51,704 bases of DNA from an uncultured Alphaproteobacteria bacterium (GCA_902614395.1 CACMKW010000008.1:1-51704), one strand, 5' to 3'. Counted from the stretch's first letter, positions 9,785 through 19,110 are shown. The notes: a model not told the origin generated them from the letters alone. Program-made: numbers and translations.

Positions 9785-11185
9785 TTAATTATCTCTATAT
9801 TGATTTAATCTATCAATAGTATCTTTTTTACCTAATATTACAAAAATATCAGAAATTGAAGGCCCTTGATAGGAATTTATTAGTAAAAATCTTATTGGTT
9901 TACCCAAAACAGGGAATTTAATTTTATTATTTTTTAAAAAATCATTTATGACATTTTGAATATTATCTCTATTCCAATCATGTATTTCTGCAACTAAATT
10001 TAAAAATTCGTTAAGAAAACTATCAAATTCTGAGGTCAGTTTTTCTGTCTTATTTATTTTATAATTTTCATCGAAATAAACTTTAATTGTATCATTCAAA
10101 TCACTTAGTTTTTTAATATCTTTTTTATAAACATTAAAAATATTTTTCATTTTTGTCTCATCTTTTTGTAGATATTTATTTAATTCAACATCACTTTCAC
10201 AAAAGTTTATAAATTTTTCTATTCCGTTTTCTTTTCTTAAATAAAAATTATTAAAAAAATCTAATTTATCAAAACTAAATATACTAGATGATTTAGATAA
10301 ATTTGATATTTCAAAATTTTCAATTATTTCCTCTAATTCAATAGTTTCTGATTTCTCTTGTTTATTTGACCAACCCAAAAGTATAAGATTGTTAATAATT
10401 GCTTCTTTTAAATAACCGTCTTTTTTTAAATCTAAAATATTTACGGCACCATGTCTTTTTGATAATTTTGTTCCATCTTCTCCGTGAATAAGAGGAATAT
10501 GAGCATATTGAGGTATATCCCAATTCATAAATTTATATATGTAGTATTGTCTAAAAGTATTAATAAAATGATCGTCACCTCTAATAATATAATTGACTCC
10601 TAAATCATGATCATCCACTACAACAGATAACATATAAGTGGGTGATTGATCTTTTCTTAGTAAAATAAAATCATCTAACTCTAAATTTGCTACTGTAACG
10701 TCTCCTTGAATTGTATCTTTAATTTTTAAATTGCCTTCATCTGGCACATCTAATCTAACTACAAAACCTTCATCTCTACTTTGAATATCATTATCATTTT
10801 TACATTTAGTACATATTTTTTTAGAATAATTTTTATTTTCTTTAATTAATTTTCTTTGGTTAGCTATTTTTTCTTCAGAACATACGCATTTAAAAGCTTG
10901 TTTTTTTTGAAGTAATACTCTAGCAATTTCTTGATGCCTTGATAATCTTTTAGATTGAACTTGAATTTCCTCATCCCAATTAAGCCCAAGCCATTTTAAA
11001 GAATTAGTTATGTTATCTGTATACTCTTGTTTTGATCTTTCATTATCTGTATCTTCAATTCTCAAGTAAAATTTAGATGATGCTGATTTCTTACTTACAA
11101 TATAATTAATTAAAGCAGTTCTAGCACCTCCAAGATGTAGATTGCCAGTAGGAGAGGGTGCAAATCGTGTTTGTAACATAGTCAT
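9785..11185 (-). CDS. gltX: Glutamyl-tRNA synthetase
   Basis: Class I aminoacyl-tRNA synthetase charging Glu. The 466 residues show the HIGH-type motif in [17 protein letters not shown] (about 8-24) and the KMSKS-type KLSKRHG. A four-cysteine zinc site (FKCVCSEE ... CTKC) sits in the acceptor-binding region. The C-terminal half is the anticodon-binding helical domain. A window-level inference: gatCAB is also present (46542-49721), so this GluRS may be non-discriminating and also charge tRNA-Gln for amidation. ATG at 11185 is taken; a second ATG two codons later is equally possible. It lies 20 bp downstream of lexA. Confidence 0.96.
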   Translation of the reverse strand: MTMLQTRFAPSPTGNLHLGGARTALINYIVSKKSASSKFYLRIEDTDNERSKQEYTDNITNSLKWLGLNWDEEIQVQSKRLSRHQEIARVLLQKKQAFKCVCSEEKIANQRKLIKENKNYSKKICTKCKNDNDIQSRDEGFVVRLDVPDEGNLKIKDTIQGDVTVANLELDDFILLRKDQSPTYMLSVVVDDHDLGVNYIIRGDDHFINTFRQYYIYKFMNWDIPQYAHIPLIHGEDGTKLSKRHGAVNILDLKKDGYLKEAIINNLILLGWSNKQEKSETIELEEIIENFEISNLSKSSSIFSFDKLDFFNNFYLRKENGIEKFINFCESDVELNKYLQKDETKMKNIFNVYKKDIKKLSDLNDTIKVYFDENYKINKTEKLTSEFDSFLNEFLNLVAEIHDWNRDNIQNVINDFLKNNKIKFPVLGKPIRFLLINSYQGPSISDIFVILGKKDTIDRLNQYRDN

Positions 11186-11205
11186 CTTAATATTAAGATA
11201 AACTA

Positions 11206-11832
11206 TTAATTATATTTTCTTATAATACCAGATAAAGTCCCTTGGACTTGGATTTCACCTGCTTCATATTCCTTTGTCTGAAAACTTTGATTAGCAGGAA
11301 TTAACAAGACCTTGTCTCGATGAAATTTAATAGTTTTTAGAGTAACCTCGTTATCTTGCGTAATAACAGCAGCAATTTTTCCATTTTCAACATTATTTGT
11401 CTTTTTTATCACAGCAATATCACCGTCAAATATTCCTTTATCTATCATAGATAGACCTTTTACTTTTAATCCAAAATATTTAGCATTTGGTGATGTCATT
11501 GAAGAGGGTACAGAAACAAATTCATCAGCATTTTCAATTGCTTCTATTGCTTCACCTGCAGCTATTGCACCAATTAATGGGATATTAATGCTATTTGACA
11601 AAGAATTTTCATCAGCAATATTATCTTTATTAATAATTTCCATTGCTCTTGCTTTGTGCTTTAATCTTTTTATAAAACCTCTTTCTTCTAAACTTGTAAT
11701 TAATCTATGAATACCTGACTTTGATTTCAGATTAACTGCACTTTTCATTTCCTCAAAAGAAGGGGAAATTTCATTACTTGAAATGTAATTTTTTAAATAA
11801 TCGTATAGCTCTTTTTGTTTTTTTGTAAGCAT
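11206..11832 (-). CDS. lexA: SOS repressor LexA
   Basis: Transcriptional repressor of the DNA-damage response, inactivated by RecA-stimulated self-cleavage. The 208-residue protein has an N-terminal winged helix (about 1-65, including SKSGIHRLITSLEERGFI). The hinge holds the cleavage bond A92-G93 in GAIAAGEAIEA, and the S24 peptidase domain carries nucleophile S128 (VKGLSMIDKGIFDGD) and general base K166 (NEVTLKTIKF). The order matches E. coli LexA (A84-G85, S119, K156). A GTTC-N7-GTTC box lies directly upstream, so autoregulation is likely. gltX follows after 20 bp and may be partly under the same control. Between lexA and gltX many alphaproteobacteria carry comEC; it is absent here. Confidence 0.97.
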   Translation of the reverse strand: MLTKKQKELYDYLKNYISSNEISPSFEEMKSAVNLKSKSGIHRLITSLEERGFIKRLKHKARAMEIINKDNIADENSLSNSINIPLIGAIAAGEAIEAIENADEFVSVPSSMTSPNAKYFGLKVKGLSMIDKGIFDGDIAVIKKTNNVENGKIAAVITQDNEVTLKTIKFHRDKVLLIPANQSFQTKEYEAGEIQVQGTLSGIIRKYN

Positions 11833-11837
11833 AAACC

Positions 11838-11852
11838 GTTCTATATATGTTC
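11838..11852 (-). promoter_or_regulatory. LexA-binding SOS box (alphaproteobacterial type)
   Basis: The plus strand reads GTTC, seven bases (TATATAT), GTTC; this is exactly the GTTC-N7-GTTC box known for alphaproteobacterial LexA. It ends 5 bp upstream of the lexA ATG and overlaps the proposed -10 element (11840-11845), so bound LexA would block RNA polymerase. Perfect half-sites and the position next to lexA make chance unlikely. Confidence 0.9.
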
Positions 11853-11868
11853 TTTAAGATCAAAACAA
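11840..11868 (-). promoter_or_regulatory. Predicted lexA promoter giving a leaderless mRNA
   Basis: On the minus strand TTGTTT (11868-11863) is followed, after 17 bp, by TATAGA (11845-11840). Only 7 bases separate the -10 from the ATG (11832-11830), so transcription would start at or within a base or two of the start codon. No Shine-Dalgarno sequence fits. The SOS box overlaps the -10. Promoter calls in such A+T-rich DNA are uncertain, but spacing and overlap with the operator support this one. Confidence 0.55.
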
Positions 11869-11901
11869 GAACAAATATAAATATCTATATTTTTCAGTTA
11901 T

Positions 11902-12357
11902 TTAAATATTAGATTTACCACCTGTTTTCGAAACAAGGTGTATATTTTGAATTATAATTTTTTTATTTAAGTACTTACACATGTCATAAATTGTCAGACA
12001 GCTAATTGTAACGGCAGTTAATGCCTCCATTTCCACACCAGTATTTGCGTTTGTTTTAACTGTACTTTTGACAATAAAAGTAAATTTTTTATCATTTTTT
12101 ATAACCTCAATATTTATGTGATTGATTGGAATATTATGACAAAGCGGTATTAATCTAGAAGTTTCTTTTGCCCCCATAATACCACCAATGATAGCAGTTT
12201 TTTCAAGGTTCCCTTTTTTTGACTCAAATGATTTTATTTTTTTATATGTTTCTTTATCAAATTTAATTTCTCCAGAGGCAACTGCAACTCTTTCTGTGAT
12301 ATCTTTATTTGATACGTCAATTATATAAGGATTTCCTTTTTTATTAATATGACTCAT
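11902..12357 (-). CDS. moaC: Cyclic pyranopterin monophosphate synthase MoaC
   Basis: Second step of molybdenum cofactor synthesis, forming cPMP from the MoaA product. The 151-residue protein has ITERVAVASGEI at the N-terminus, GIMGAKETSRLIPLCHNIPI and TGVEMEALTAVTISCLTIYDM, the main family motifs. The start overlaps the trpC end by 14 bp, so it belongs to the trp transcript, as in other alphaproteobacteria (trpC-moaC-moeA-lexA). moeA is missing from its usual place and no other Moco gene occurs in the window. Whether the pathway is complete cannot be told from here. Confidence 0.94.
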   Translation of the reverse strand: MSHINKKGNPYIIDVSNKDITERVAVASGEIKFDKETYKKIKSFESKKGNLEKTAIIGGIMGAKETSRLIPLCHNIPINHINIEVIKNDKKFTFIVKSTVKTNANTGVEMEALTAVTISCLTIYDMCKYLNKKIIIQNIHLVSKTGGKSNI

Positions 12358-13144
12358 TTAAAAGCAATTCTCCAATTTTCTTTTCTTTGTCTTTAGATTT
12401 TAACAAACTTTCTCCAATTAAAAAATTATATATCCCTGTTGAATTAAATTTTTTTATATCATCAGAAGTTTTAATTCCACTCTCTGCAATTAATATATAA
12501 TCATTAGTTAAATTTTTATTCAAATTTATTGAGTTATTTAAATTGATTTCAAGACTTTTAAGGTTTCTATTATTAATTCCAATCACAGGGTAGTCTAATT
12601 TGATTGCTCTTTTTAGTTCGTCTTCATCATGAACCTCTATAATACAATCTAATTTTAATTCATTTGCATAATTTATAAATTCTATTGCTTGAGTGTCTGA
12701 TAGTATTGATAAAATTAATAATATACAATCAGCTTGATAAATCTTACTTTCTAAAATTTGATATTTATCAATAATAAAATCTTTTCTTAAAATAGGTAAA
12801 TTTGTTTTCTTTTTTACCAGAGATAAATGATCAATATTTCCTAAAAAATATTTACTTTCTGTTAAAATCGATAACGCTCCAATACCAGATCTTTCATATA
12901 AAATAGCAATATCTTCTGGTTTATAATCTGAAATTATTTCACCCGCACTTGGACTTTGTTTTTTTACTTCACCAATTATTAAATTTTTTTTATTTTTTTG
13001 AGCTGAAATTAATTGATCTTTAAATTCACGTTTCTCTAATTTTGAGGAAATTAATTTTTCTAATGTTTTAAAAGAACATCTTTTTTTTGTTTCTTCTAAT
13101 TCTTTAGATTTATCTTCACAAATTTTTTGAAGTATATTACTCAT
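12344..13144 (-). CDS. trpC: Indole-3-glycerol phosphate synthase
   Basis: Closes the indole ring in tryptophan synthesis (CdRP to indole-3-glycerol phosphate). The 266-residue TIM barrel shows IGEVKKQSPSAGEI (catalytic Lys and phosphate site), LRKDFIIDKYQI, IIEVHDEDEL, GINNRNLKSLEINL and IAESGIKTSDDI. It is not fused to TrpF, as is usual in alphaproteobacteria. It overlaps trpD by 8 bp upstream and moaC by 14 bp downstream. Confidence 0.96.
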   Translation of the reverse strand: MSNILQKICEDKSKELEETKKRCSFKTLEKLISSKLEKREFKDQLISAQKNKKNLIIGEVKKQSPSAGEIISDYKPEDIAILYERSGIGALSILTESKYFLGNIDHLSLVKKKTNLPILRKDFIIDKYQILESKIYQADCILLILSILSDTQAIEFINYANELKLDCIIEVHDEDELKRAIKLDYPVIGINNRNLKSLEINLNNSINLNKNLTNDYILIAESGIKTSDDIKKFNSTGIYNFLIGESLLKSKDKEKKIGELLLNESY

Positions 13145-14138
13145 TAATTAGTGAGTTTACAAAATTTTTTGTAATTCCTTCCTCAATTGTTTTTTTTGCT
13201 AATTCAAAACTATCTTTTAGATTATTTCTTAAATTGGATAAATATATTGCTGCTCCTGCATTTATTTCTACAATCATTTGAAATTCTCTGTAATCGCCAT
13301 TAATCATTTTATTGAAGCAATTTGCATTATATTCTGGATCTCCACCTTTTATATTTTCTAATTTAATTAAATCATAACCGTAGTCTCTTGGATCAAAACT
13401 ATATTCCAGAACTTTATTATCTTTCAATTCATTAATTAGAGTATTGTCTGATAAACTTATTTCATCTAAACCATCCAATCCGTGAACAACCATTGCTTTT
13501 TCAGAGCCTAATTCTTTTAAACAATTGCAATGCATAGAAACTAAATTTTTTGAATAGACTCCTAAAAGCTGTTTACCTGCTTTAGCAGGATTAGTAAGCG
13601 GGCCTAATAAATTAAAAATTGTGCGAGTAGCCAAATTCTTACGAACGTTAATTACATTTTTCATGGCAGAATGATGATTTTGAGCAAATAAAAAGCAAAA
13701 ATTTTTATTTGATAATGAGTTTTCTAAATCTTCTACATTATTTGTAATCTTATAACCTATTTTTTCTAACATATCTGCGGAGCCTGATTTTGAACTAACC
13801 GAACGATTGCCATGCTTTGCTATAGTAACGCCAGCACTTGCAGCAACTATTGCTGCACTTGTTGATATATTTAATGTGTCTTTCATATCTCCACCCGTAC
13901 CACAAGTATCAATTGTATTTTGAGGAGAGTTTATTTTTAAAGATTTCTCTCTCATTACTTTAGCTGCACCAATAATTTCTTCTTTCGTTTCGCCTTTTAA
14001 TTTTAAGCCAATGAGTATTGATGTAATTTTAATATCATCTAATTCTCCACTCATAATTTTATTGAATATATACATACTCTCTTCAATATTCAGATTTTGT
14101 TGTTCGAGAATTTTATTTAATATTAAAGTTTGATCCAT
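13137..14138 (-). CDS. trpD: Anthranilate phosphoribosyltransferase
   Basis: Transfers phosphoribose from PRPP to anthranilate. The 333-residue protein shows the PRPP/magnesium loops DTCGTGGDMKDTLNIST and KHGNRSVSSKSGSADMLE, plus NVRKNLATRTIFNLLGPLTNPA and VVHGLDGLDEIS. The ATG shares its last A-T region with the trpG stop (1-bp overlap), and the end overlaps trpC by 8 bp, showing a tightly coupled trpEGDC operon. Confidence 0.97.
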   Translation of the reverse strand: MDQTLILNKILEQQNLNIEESMYIFNKIMSGELDDIKITSILIGLKLKGETKEEIIGAAKVMREKSLKINSPQNTIDTCGTGGDMKDTLNISTSAAIVAASAGVTIAKHGNRSVSSKSGSADMLEKIGYKITNNVEDLENSLSNKNFCFLFAQNHHSAMKNVINVRKNLATRTIFNLLGPLTNPAKAGKQLLGVYSKNLVSMHCNCLKELGSEKAMVVHGLDGLDEISLSDNTLINELKDNKVLEYSFDPRDYGYDLIKLENIKGGDPEYNANCFNKMINGDYREFQMIVEINAGAAIYLSNLRNNLKDSFELAKKTIEEGITKNFVNSLINE

Positions 14139-14707
14139 TATTTTGCTAAGTTTAAAAAGTTTTTTAAAATAATTTTACCCATATCAGTACCTATACTTTC
14201 TGGATGAAATTGTAGTCCAAATATTGGTAATTTTTTATGTGCAATACCCATTATAATCTTATTATTTGTTTCAGCAGTAATTAAAAAATCTTTAGGCATA
14301 GTTCTCTTATCAATTATAAGAGAGTGATATCTAGTTGCTTTAAATTTTCTTTCTACATTTTTAAATATAGAGTGGCCAAAGTGATTAATTGTATCAACTT
14401 TTCCGTGCATGATTTCTTTGCATTTAATGATTTTACCTCCAAAAGCTTGACCAATAGTTTGATGTCCTAAACAAATGCCAAGTATAGGAAATTGTTTTGA
14501 TAATTCTGCAACGATATTAAGACTTATTCCGGCTTCATTTGGTGTGCACGGACCTGGTGAAATAACTATTGATTTAGGTTTTAATTTACGAATTTTATTT
14601 ATCGAAATTTTGTCATTTCTAAAAACAACAACCCTCTGATTTAAATCCAATAAGTAGTGTTTTACATTGTGAGTAAAACTATCATAATTATCTATCAGTA
14701 ATATCAT
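14138..14707 (-). CDS. trpG: Anthranilate synthase glutaminase subunit
   Basis: Class I glutamine amidotransferase subunit that feeds ammonia to TrpE. The 189 residues show LLIDNYDSFTHNV, SPGPCTPNEAG, the nucleophile C79 in GICLGHQTIGQAFGG and the His/Glu pair in LQFHPESIGTD. In many bacteria the same protein also serves as PabA for folate; the sequence does not exclude this. Its ATGA overlap with trpE supports subunit stoichiometry by translational coupling. Confidence 0.95.
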   Translation of the reverse strand: MILLIDNYDSFTHNVKHYLLDLNQRVVVFRNDKISINKIRKLKPKSIVISPGPCTPNEAGISLNIVAELSKQFPILGICLGHQTIGQAFGGKIIKCKEIMHGKVDTINHFGHSIFKNVERKFKATRYHSLIIDKRTMPKDFLITAETNNKIIMGIAHKKLPIFGLQFHPESIGTDMGKIILKNFLNLAK

Positions 14708-16182
14708 ATATCGAATTTGTATGAATCCTCTGCAGCTGCCATTAAAGCACCAGCTTTATTCAAAATTTCTTGATGTTCATTTTTTGGGAACGAGTCATAA
14801 ACTATTCCAGCACCAGCCTGTATGTATAATTTATTATCTTTTACAAGCCCAGTCCTCAAACTAATACAAGTATCCATGTCTCCATTAGAATCAAAATAAC
14901 CCATACAACCAGCATAAAAACTTCTATTTAAATTTTCAAGTTCCTCTATGATTTCCATCGCTCTTATTTTTGGTGCACCAGAAACTGTACCTGCTGGAAA
15001 TCCAGCCATTAAAGCATCTAGAGCATCTAAATTATTATCTATTTTTCCCTCAACGTTTGAAACAATATGCATTACATGCGAGTAGTATTCTATAATCATC
15101 TTTTCAGTAACATTCACTGTTCCTTTTTTTGCAACGCGACCAACATCGTTCCTTCCTAAATCTAAAAGCATTAAGTGTTCTGCGAGTTCTTTCTTATCAT
15201 TCAGTAAGTCATTAGATAAATAAAGGTCTTCAGAGGCATTCTTTCCTCTTTTTCTTGTTCCAGCAATTGGTCTTATCGTAACTTTTTTGTTTCTTAATTG
15301 AACCATTAATTCTGGACTAGATGCAACAAGGCCTATTTTATCGAAGTTAAGATTTACTAGATAAGGAGATGGATTTAGTCGTCTTAACGATCTGTAAAGA
15401 TTGACTGCCTTTAAATTATATTTTGTTTCAAATCTCTGTGAAGGCACAACTTGGAAGATATCTCCATTTTTAATATATTCTTTTGCTTTATTTACAATTT
15501 TATAAAATTGTTCTTTCTTGAAATTTGATTTAAATTTTAATTTAGATTTTTTATTTTTCTTTTGCGCAGGTTTTAAAATACTTTTTTCTAACTTTTTAAT
15601 TGTTTTCTCAATAAGTAATTTATTTTTTCTATAGGCTTTTTCTGCTGAAATTTTTTTGCTTGGATACGTAACTGTCATAAGGGAAATAATATCTTTAATA
15701 TTATCAAAAACTGCGACAATTTTTGGTCTGATTAAAATTGCATCAGGTATTTTTATATTGTCCTTATTACTTAGTTTAATTTTTTCAATATATTGAATCA
15801 TTGGATATCCTAAATATCCAACAAGTGTTGGGAAAGGAACGTCAATTTTATTATTTTGAAATTTTGAAATTTTTACAAGTTCTTTAAGACTATGAATTGG
15901 CTTTTGATCTAGTTTGTAATCAAAATTATGATCCAAATATTTAATTTTTGCCTTACCTTTTTCAACTGTCCAAATTAAATCTGGATCACAACCAAGTAAT
16001 GAGTAACGTCCTCTTTTACTTCCACCCTCTACTGACTCTAATAGAAAGGAATATTTTTCAGATTTACTAATTTTTAATAATGATGAAAATGGTGTTTCAA
16101 TATCAGCAATAAGATTTTTTTTTAATATCTGAGGTAAGCCTTTGTTATATTGACTTATAAAATTTTTTTTTTCTAGACTCAT
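14704..16182 (-). CDS. trpE: Anthranilate synthase component I
   Basis: Converts chorismate plus ammonia to anthranilate, the first committed step to tryptophan. The 492-residue protein has the N-terminal feedback motif region FLLESVEGGSKRGRYSLLG (LLES binds the inhibitor tryptophan). The chorismate-binding domain carries RPIAGTRKRGKN, LLDLGRNDVGRV, FPAGTVSGAPKIRAM and YAGCMGYFDSNGDMDTCIS. It is separate from trpG, unlike the fused TrpEG of rhizobia. The start overlaps the ppiD stop (ATGA). I saw no leader peptide or attenuator upstream, because ppiD directly abuts. Confidence 0.96.
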   Translation of the reverse strand: MSLEKKNFISQYNKGLPQILKKNLIADIETPFSSLLKISKSEKYSFLLESVEGGSKRGRYSLLGCDPDLIWTVEKGKAKIKYLDHNFDYKLDQKPIHSLKELVKISKFQNNKIDVPFPTLVGYLGYPMIQYIEKIKLSNKDNIKIPDAILIRPKIVAVFDNIKDIISLMTVTYPSKKISAEKAYRKNKLLIEKTIKKLEKSILKPAQKKNKKSKLKFKSNFKKEQFYKIVNKAKEYIKNGDIFQVVPSQRFETKYNLKAVNLYRSLRRLNPSPYLVNLNFDKIGLVASSPELMVQLRNKKVTIRPIAGTRKRGKNASEDLYLSNDLLNDKKELAEHLMLLDLGRNDVGRVAKKGTVNVTEKMIIEYYSHVMHIVSNVEGKIDNNLDALDALMAGFPAGTVSGAPKIRAMEIIEELENLNRSFYAGCMGYFDSNGDMDTCISLRTGLVKDNKLYIQAGAGIVYDSFPKNEHQEILNKAGALMAAAEDSYKFDI

Positions 16183-17999
16183 TTATACTGAGATAAAAGA
16201 CCATTTATCAACTCATCATTGAACGAAATTTCTTTTGTCTTAATAATCTCACTACCAAATGCTGTTTTTAAATCACCTATTAAATTAATATTTGAAGTAT
16301 TTTTACCTTCTTCAGGCATCTTTATACTTTTAATATTAGCAAAATAAATAGCATTTTCATCTGATCCAAAAGCTACTTTACCAATATCAGTTTCAAAAAT
16401 CTTTTGTTTAAAAGATATCGGTAATTCATCATTATTCTTTAAGGATAAAGTTAAGTTTTCTGTGGGAGTTGTATAAAATTTAGTTATATTTGTAAAAATC
16501 TCTTTATTATCTTCAAAAATATTTTCTGCTTGTTCGGTTTTTTTTGTAAATATAAAATCATTTAAAACTCTGTCAAAGATATTATCAATACTCTCTATTT
16601 TTGATGGATATATGTCATCAATATTTACGATAAAAGAAGTATTATTATCAATATCTACTAAATCACTAACAAAATCTTTATTTTGTGTAAAAGAAAATGA
16701 AATTACGTTACTTAAAGTAGGGTCATCTTCGGTAGTATTGTTTACAATTTTTTTCTTATTGATTAATTTAAGATTATTTTGATCTGCTATTTCAAAAATT
16801 GAAAAACCATCAAGTATTTGCTGGTCAAGACTTGATTTTAGTTCATTGAAGTAATTATCTACTTCAAAATTGGTTAATGTATTATTTATTTTATCCTTAA
16901 CTTCATCAAATTTTAATTCTTTTTCTGAAAAAATCTCATCCAAAATAATTATATGATATGCTAAAGTAGTTTGGACTACATCCGATATACTTCCTTTGTC
17001 TAATTCAAATATTGCATTTGCAAGTTCTTCTAAAACTTTATTTCTATCAACATTTTTAAATTCATTGAAAATTATATTATTCTCTTCTGCAAATTTAATA
17101 ATTTCCTCACTAGATTTTCCAGAAATATTTAATTTAAAATTATTTGCTTCTTCTTTTGATTTAAAATTAAATTGTTTAAAACTTCTTTCTTCTGGATTAA
17201 TAAATAAGTTTTTATTGTTATTATAATATTCTTTAAGATTATTTTCTGAAGGTGAAAAATTTTCTCTAAAGTCACTTTTATTAATCAATATATATGAAAT
17301 ATCTCTCTTTTCATTTGTCATATATTCAGAAGAATTATTATTAAAATAATCTAATAGTTCTGTATTATCTTTTGTAATTTGAACTTTATCATAATTTTCA
17401 AGTTTAATATCGTTGTACGATATTTTTAGAAACTCTATTTCTCTACTCTGATTATCATACTTATTAAAATTTATTAGCAATTGTGATGGATAATCTTTTT
17501 GAAATAAAACTTGATCAAATACAAAAGCCCTAGTTTCAAAATCTATCATATCTACTAAATCTTCTATTTTTAAACGTTGATTTCTTAAGAATGTATTTAG
17601 TCTATCATTATCTAGTTTATTATTAATGTATAAATCTGGAAAATTTCTTTTTGTTTCTTTTGCAATTGTTGTGTCATCTAAAATAAAATTTATTTTGTCA
17701 AATTCATTTTCAAATACAGCTCTATTTATTAAATTTTGAAGTGCAATTTGATGAACTTGAAAGCTTCTAATTTGATCACCAGTCAGTGGACTTCCAATCA
17801 TTTGAGAAAATTGGTCAATATTCATATCCATTGATCTAAGAAATTTTGTTGTTGAAATAGGTGTTCCTGAAATATCAGCTACGAAGTTATCAGAATTAAA
17901 TAAATTTGAATATCTTGTTGATCCTCTAAAAAAGAACAAACTTGCTGCAAAAAGAATTGCCAGTCCTATCCCAATCCATGATTTTCTAAATGCTCTCAT
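16179..17999 (-). CDS. ppiD: PpiD-like periplasmic peptidyl-prolyl isomerase/chaperone
   Basis: This 606-residue protein has a short basic N-terminus, one membrane segment (about 10-25, IGIGLAILFAASLFFF) and a large periplasmic part. The SurA_N-like start FVADISGTPISTTKFLRSM continues with HQIALQNLINRAVFENE. A weak parvulin-type PPIase segment follows around residues 240-360 (ELDKGSISDVVQTTLAYHIIILDEI). This is the PpiD arrangement: a membrane-anchored chaperone near the SecYEG exit. The gene begins 49 bp from the divergent tpiA and is followed by trpE with an ATGA overlap, the standard alphaproteobacterial neighbourhood. The PPIase core lacks strong motifs and may be catalytically inactive, as the parvulin domain of PpiD often is. 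Confidence 0.88.
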   Translation of the reverse strand: MRAFRKSWIGIGLAILFAASLFFFRGSTRYSNLFNSDNFVADISGTPISTTKFLRSMDMNIDQFSQMIGSPLTGDQIRSFQVHQIALQNLINRAVFENEFDKINFILDDTTIAKETKRNFPDLYINNKLDNDRLNTFLRNQRLKIEDLVDMIDFETRAFVFDQVLFQKDYPSQLLINFNKYDNQSREIEFLKISYNDIKLENYDKVQITKDNTELLDYFNNNSSEYMTNEKRDISYILINKSDFRENFSPSENNLKEYYNNNKNLFINPEERSFKQFNFKSKEEANNFKLNISGKSSEEIIKFAEENNIIFNEFKNVDRNKVLEELANAIFELDKGSISDVVQTTLAYHIIILDEIFSEKELKFDEVKDKINNTLTNFEVDNYFNELKSSLDQQILDGFSIFEIADQNNLKLINKKKIVNNTTEDDPTLSNVISFSFTQNKDFVSDLVDIDNNTSFIVNIDDIYPSKIESIDNIFDRVLNDFIFTKKTEQAENIFEDNKEIFTNITKFYTTPTENLTLSLKNNDELPISFKQKIFETDIGKVAFGSDENAIYFANIKSIKMPEEGKNTSNINLIGDLKTAFGSEIIKTKEISFNDELINGLLSQYK

Positions 18000-18009
18000 A
18001 AAATTTCTA

Positions 18010-18037
18010 TTGCTTCTATAATATTAGTTTCTATAAA
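18010..18037 (+). promoter_or_regulatory. Possible tpiA promoter in the ppiD-tpiA divergent gap
   Basis: The 49-bp gap between the two start codons must hold both promoters. On the plus strand TTGCTT (18010-18015), 16 bp, then TATAAA (18032-18037) lies 11 bp before the tpiA ATG; a TATAAT also occurs at 18017-18022. The A+T-rich background makes this weak evidence. Confidence 0.35.
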
Positions 18038-18048
18038 TAAAAGTAATT

Positions 18049-18768
18049 ATGATAAATCTTGATAAATATTCCTCAATTTTTATAGCAAATTGGAAATTAA
18101 ATGGAAATTCGTCATTTTTAAAAGATTATTATGAAAAATTAAAAGTTAATTCTAATAATTGTACGATTATCTGCTCACCTTCAATTTACTTAAAATCACT
18201 AAAAGGAAATAATGAAAACTTATTTTGTGGTGCACAAGATGTCTCCTCTTTTAAAGAAGGTGCATATACTGGAGAATTATCCGCCTCAATGCTAAAGGAT
18301 AATAATATAGATTTTTGTTTGGTTGGACACTCTGAGCGAAGACAATATTTCGCTGAAACAAATCATAAAGTGAATACTAAAAGTTCAAATCTTATTGAAG
18401 AAAATATTATTCCAGTGATCTGCATAGGAGAAACCTTAGAACAAAAAGAAAAAAACTTAACGGAAGAAATTTTAACTTCACAAATTAAGGATAGTGTTCC
18501 AAATTTAGCAAATCATCAAAATGCATTAATTGCTTATGAGCCAGTTTGGGCAATAGGAACAGGATTAACTCCAACCTTAGATGAAATAAATCAAGCTCAC
18601 GAATTAATCAAAAATTTTGATCAAAAGTTTATTGACTTTAAAGTGCTTTATGGAGGTTCTGTTAAATCTTCAAATTCAAAAGAAATTACTAACTTGGGTC
18701 ATGTAGATGGCTGCTTAATTGGTGGAGCATCATTAAAAGTTGATGAATTCAATACAATTATTTCTTGA
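18049..18768 (+). CDS. tpiA: Triosephosphate isomerase
   Basis: Interconverts dihydroxyacetone phosphate and glyceraldehyde 3-phosphate. The 239-residue TIM barrel has all catalytic residues: K16 in ANWKLNGN, H94 in VGHSERRQYF and E164 in AYEPVWAIGTG. It also has the phosphate-binding LYGGSVKSSN and CLIGGASL. It heads a plus-strand run tpiA-secG-pyrG-kdsA-eno, the conserved alphaproteobacterial order, and is slightly shorter than the usual 250 residues. Confidence 0.97.
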   Translation: MINLDKYSSIFIANWKLNGNSSFLKDYYEKLKVNSNNCTIICSPSIYLKSLKGNNENLFCGAQDVSSFKEGAYTGELSASMLKDNNIDFCLVGHSERRQYFAETNHKVNTKSSNLIEENIIPVICIGETLEQKEKNLTEEILTSQIKDSVPNLANHQNALIAYEPVWAIGTGLTPTLDEINQAHELIKNFDQKFIDFKVLYGGSVKSSNSKEITNLGHVDGCLIGGASLKVDEFNTIIS

Positions 18769-18800
18769 TTAATGAAATCAATTTAATATAAAGCGCAGTA

Positions 18801-19106
18801 ATGACAACTTTAGTAATAATTCAGCTTATACTTGCTCTTGCCTTGGTTGTATTAGTTTTATTACAAGGATCTGATAACGATAGCTTGGGACTTGGTGGTG
18901 GAACTTCAACTGGAATGATGTCAGCTAGAGGTACTGCAAACCTACTTTCTAGGCTAACTGCAATTACTGCTGGTTTATTCATGGTAATGAGTATCGTTCT
19001 AACAATTACAGCTTCTATTGGTTCAGATCGCAACGTTTTAGAGTCACTTCCTTCAATTAATACTGAAGAAACTTCAGAAGAACCAACTATACCAGAAAAT
19101 AATTAA
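18801..19106 (+). CDS. secG: Protein translocase subunit SecG
   Basis: Small inner-membrane subunit of SecYEG that aids protein export. The 101 residues contain two membrane segments (about 3-21 and 53-73) separated by the conserved glycine-rich loop GLGGGTSTGMMSARGTANLLSR; the tail is acidic (EETSEEPTIPENN). It lies 32 bp after tpiA and 47 bp before pyrG, in the usual order. Confidence 0.94.
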   Translation: MTTLVIIQLILALALVVLVLLQGSDNDSLGLGGGTSTGMMSARGTANLLSRLTAITAGLFMVMSIVLTITASIGSDRNVLESLPSINTEETSEEPTIPENN

Positions 19107-19110
19107 TAAT

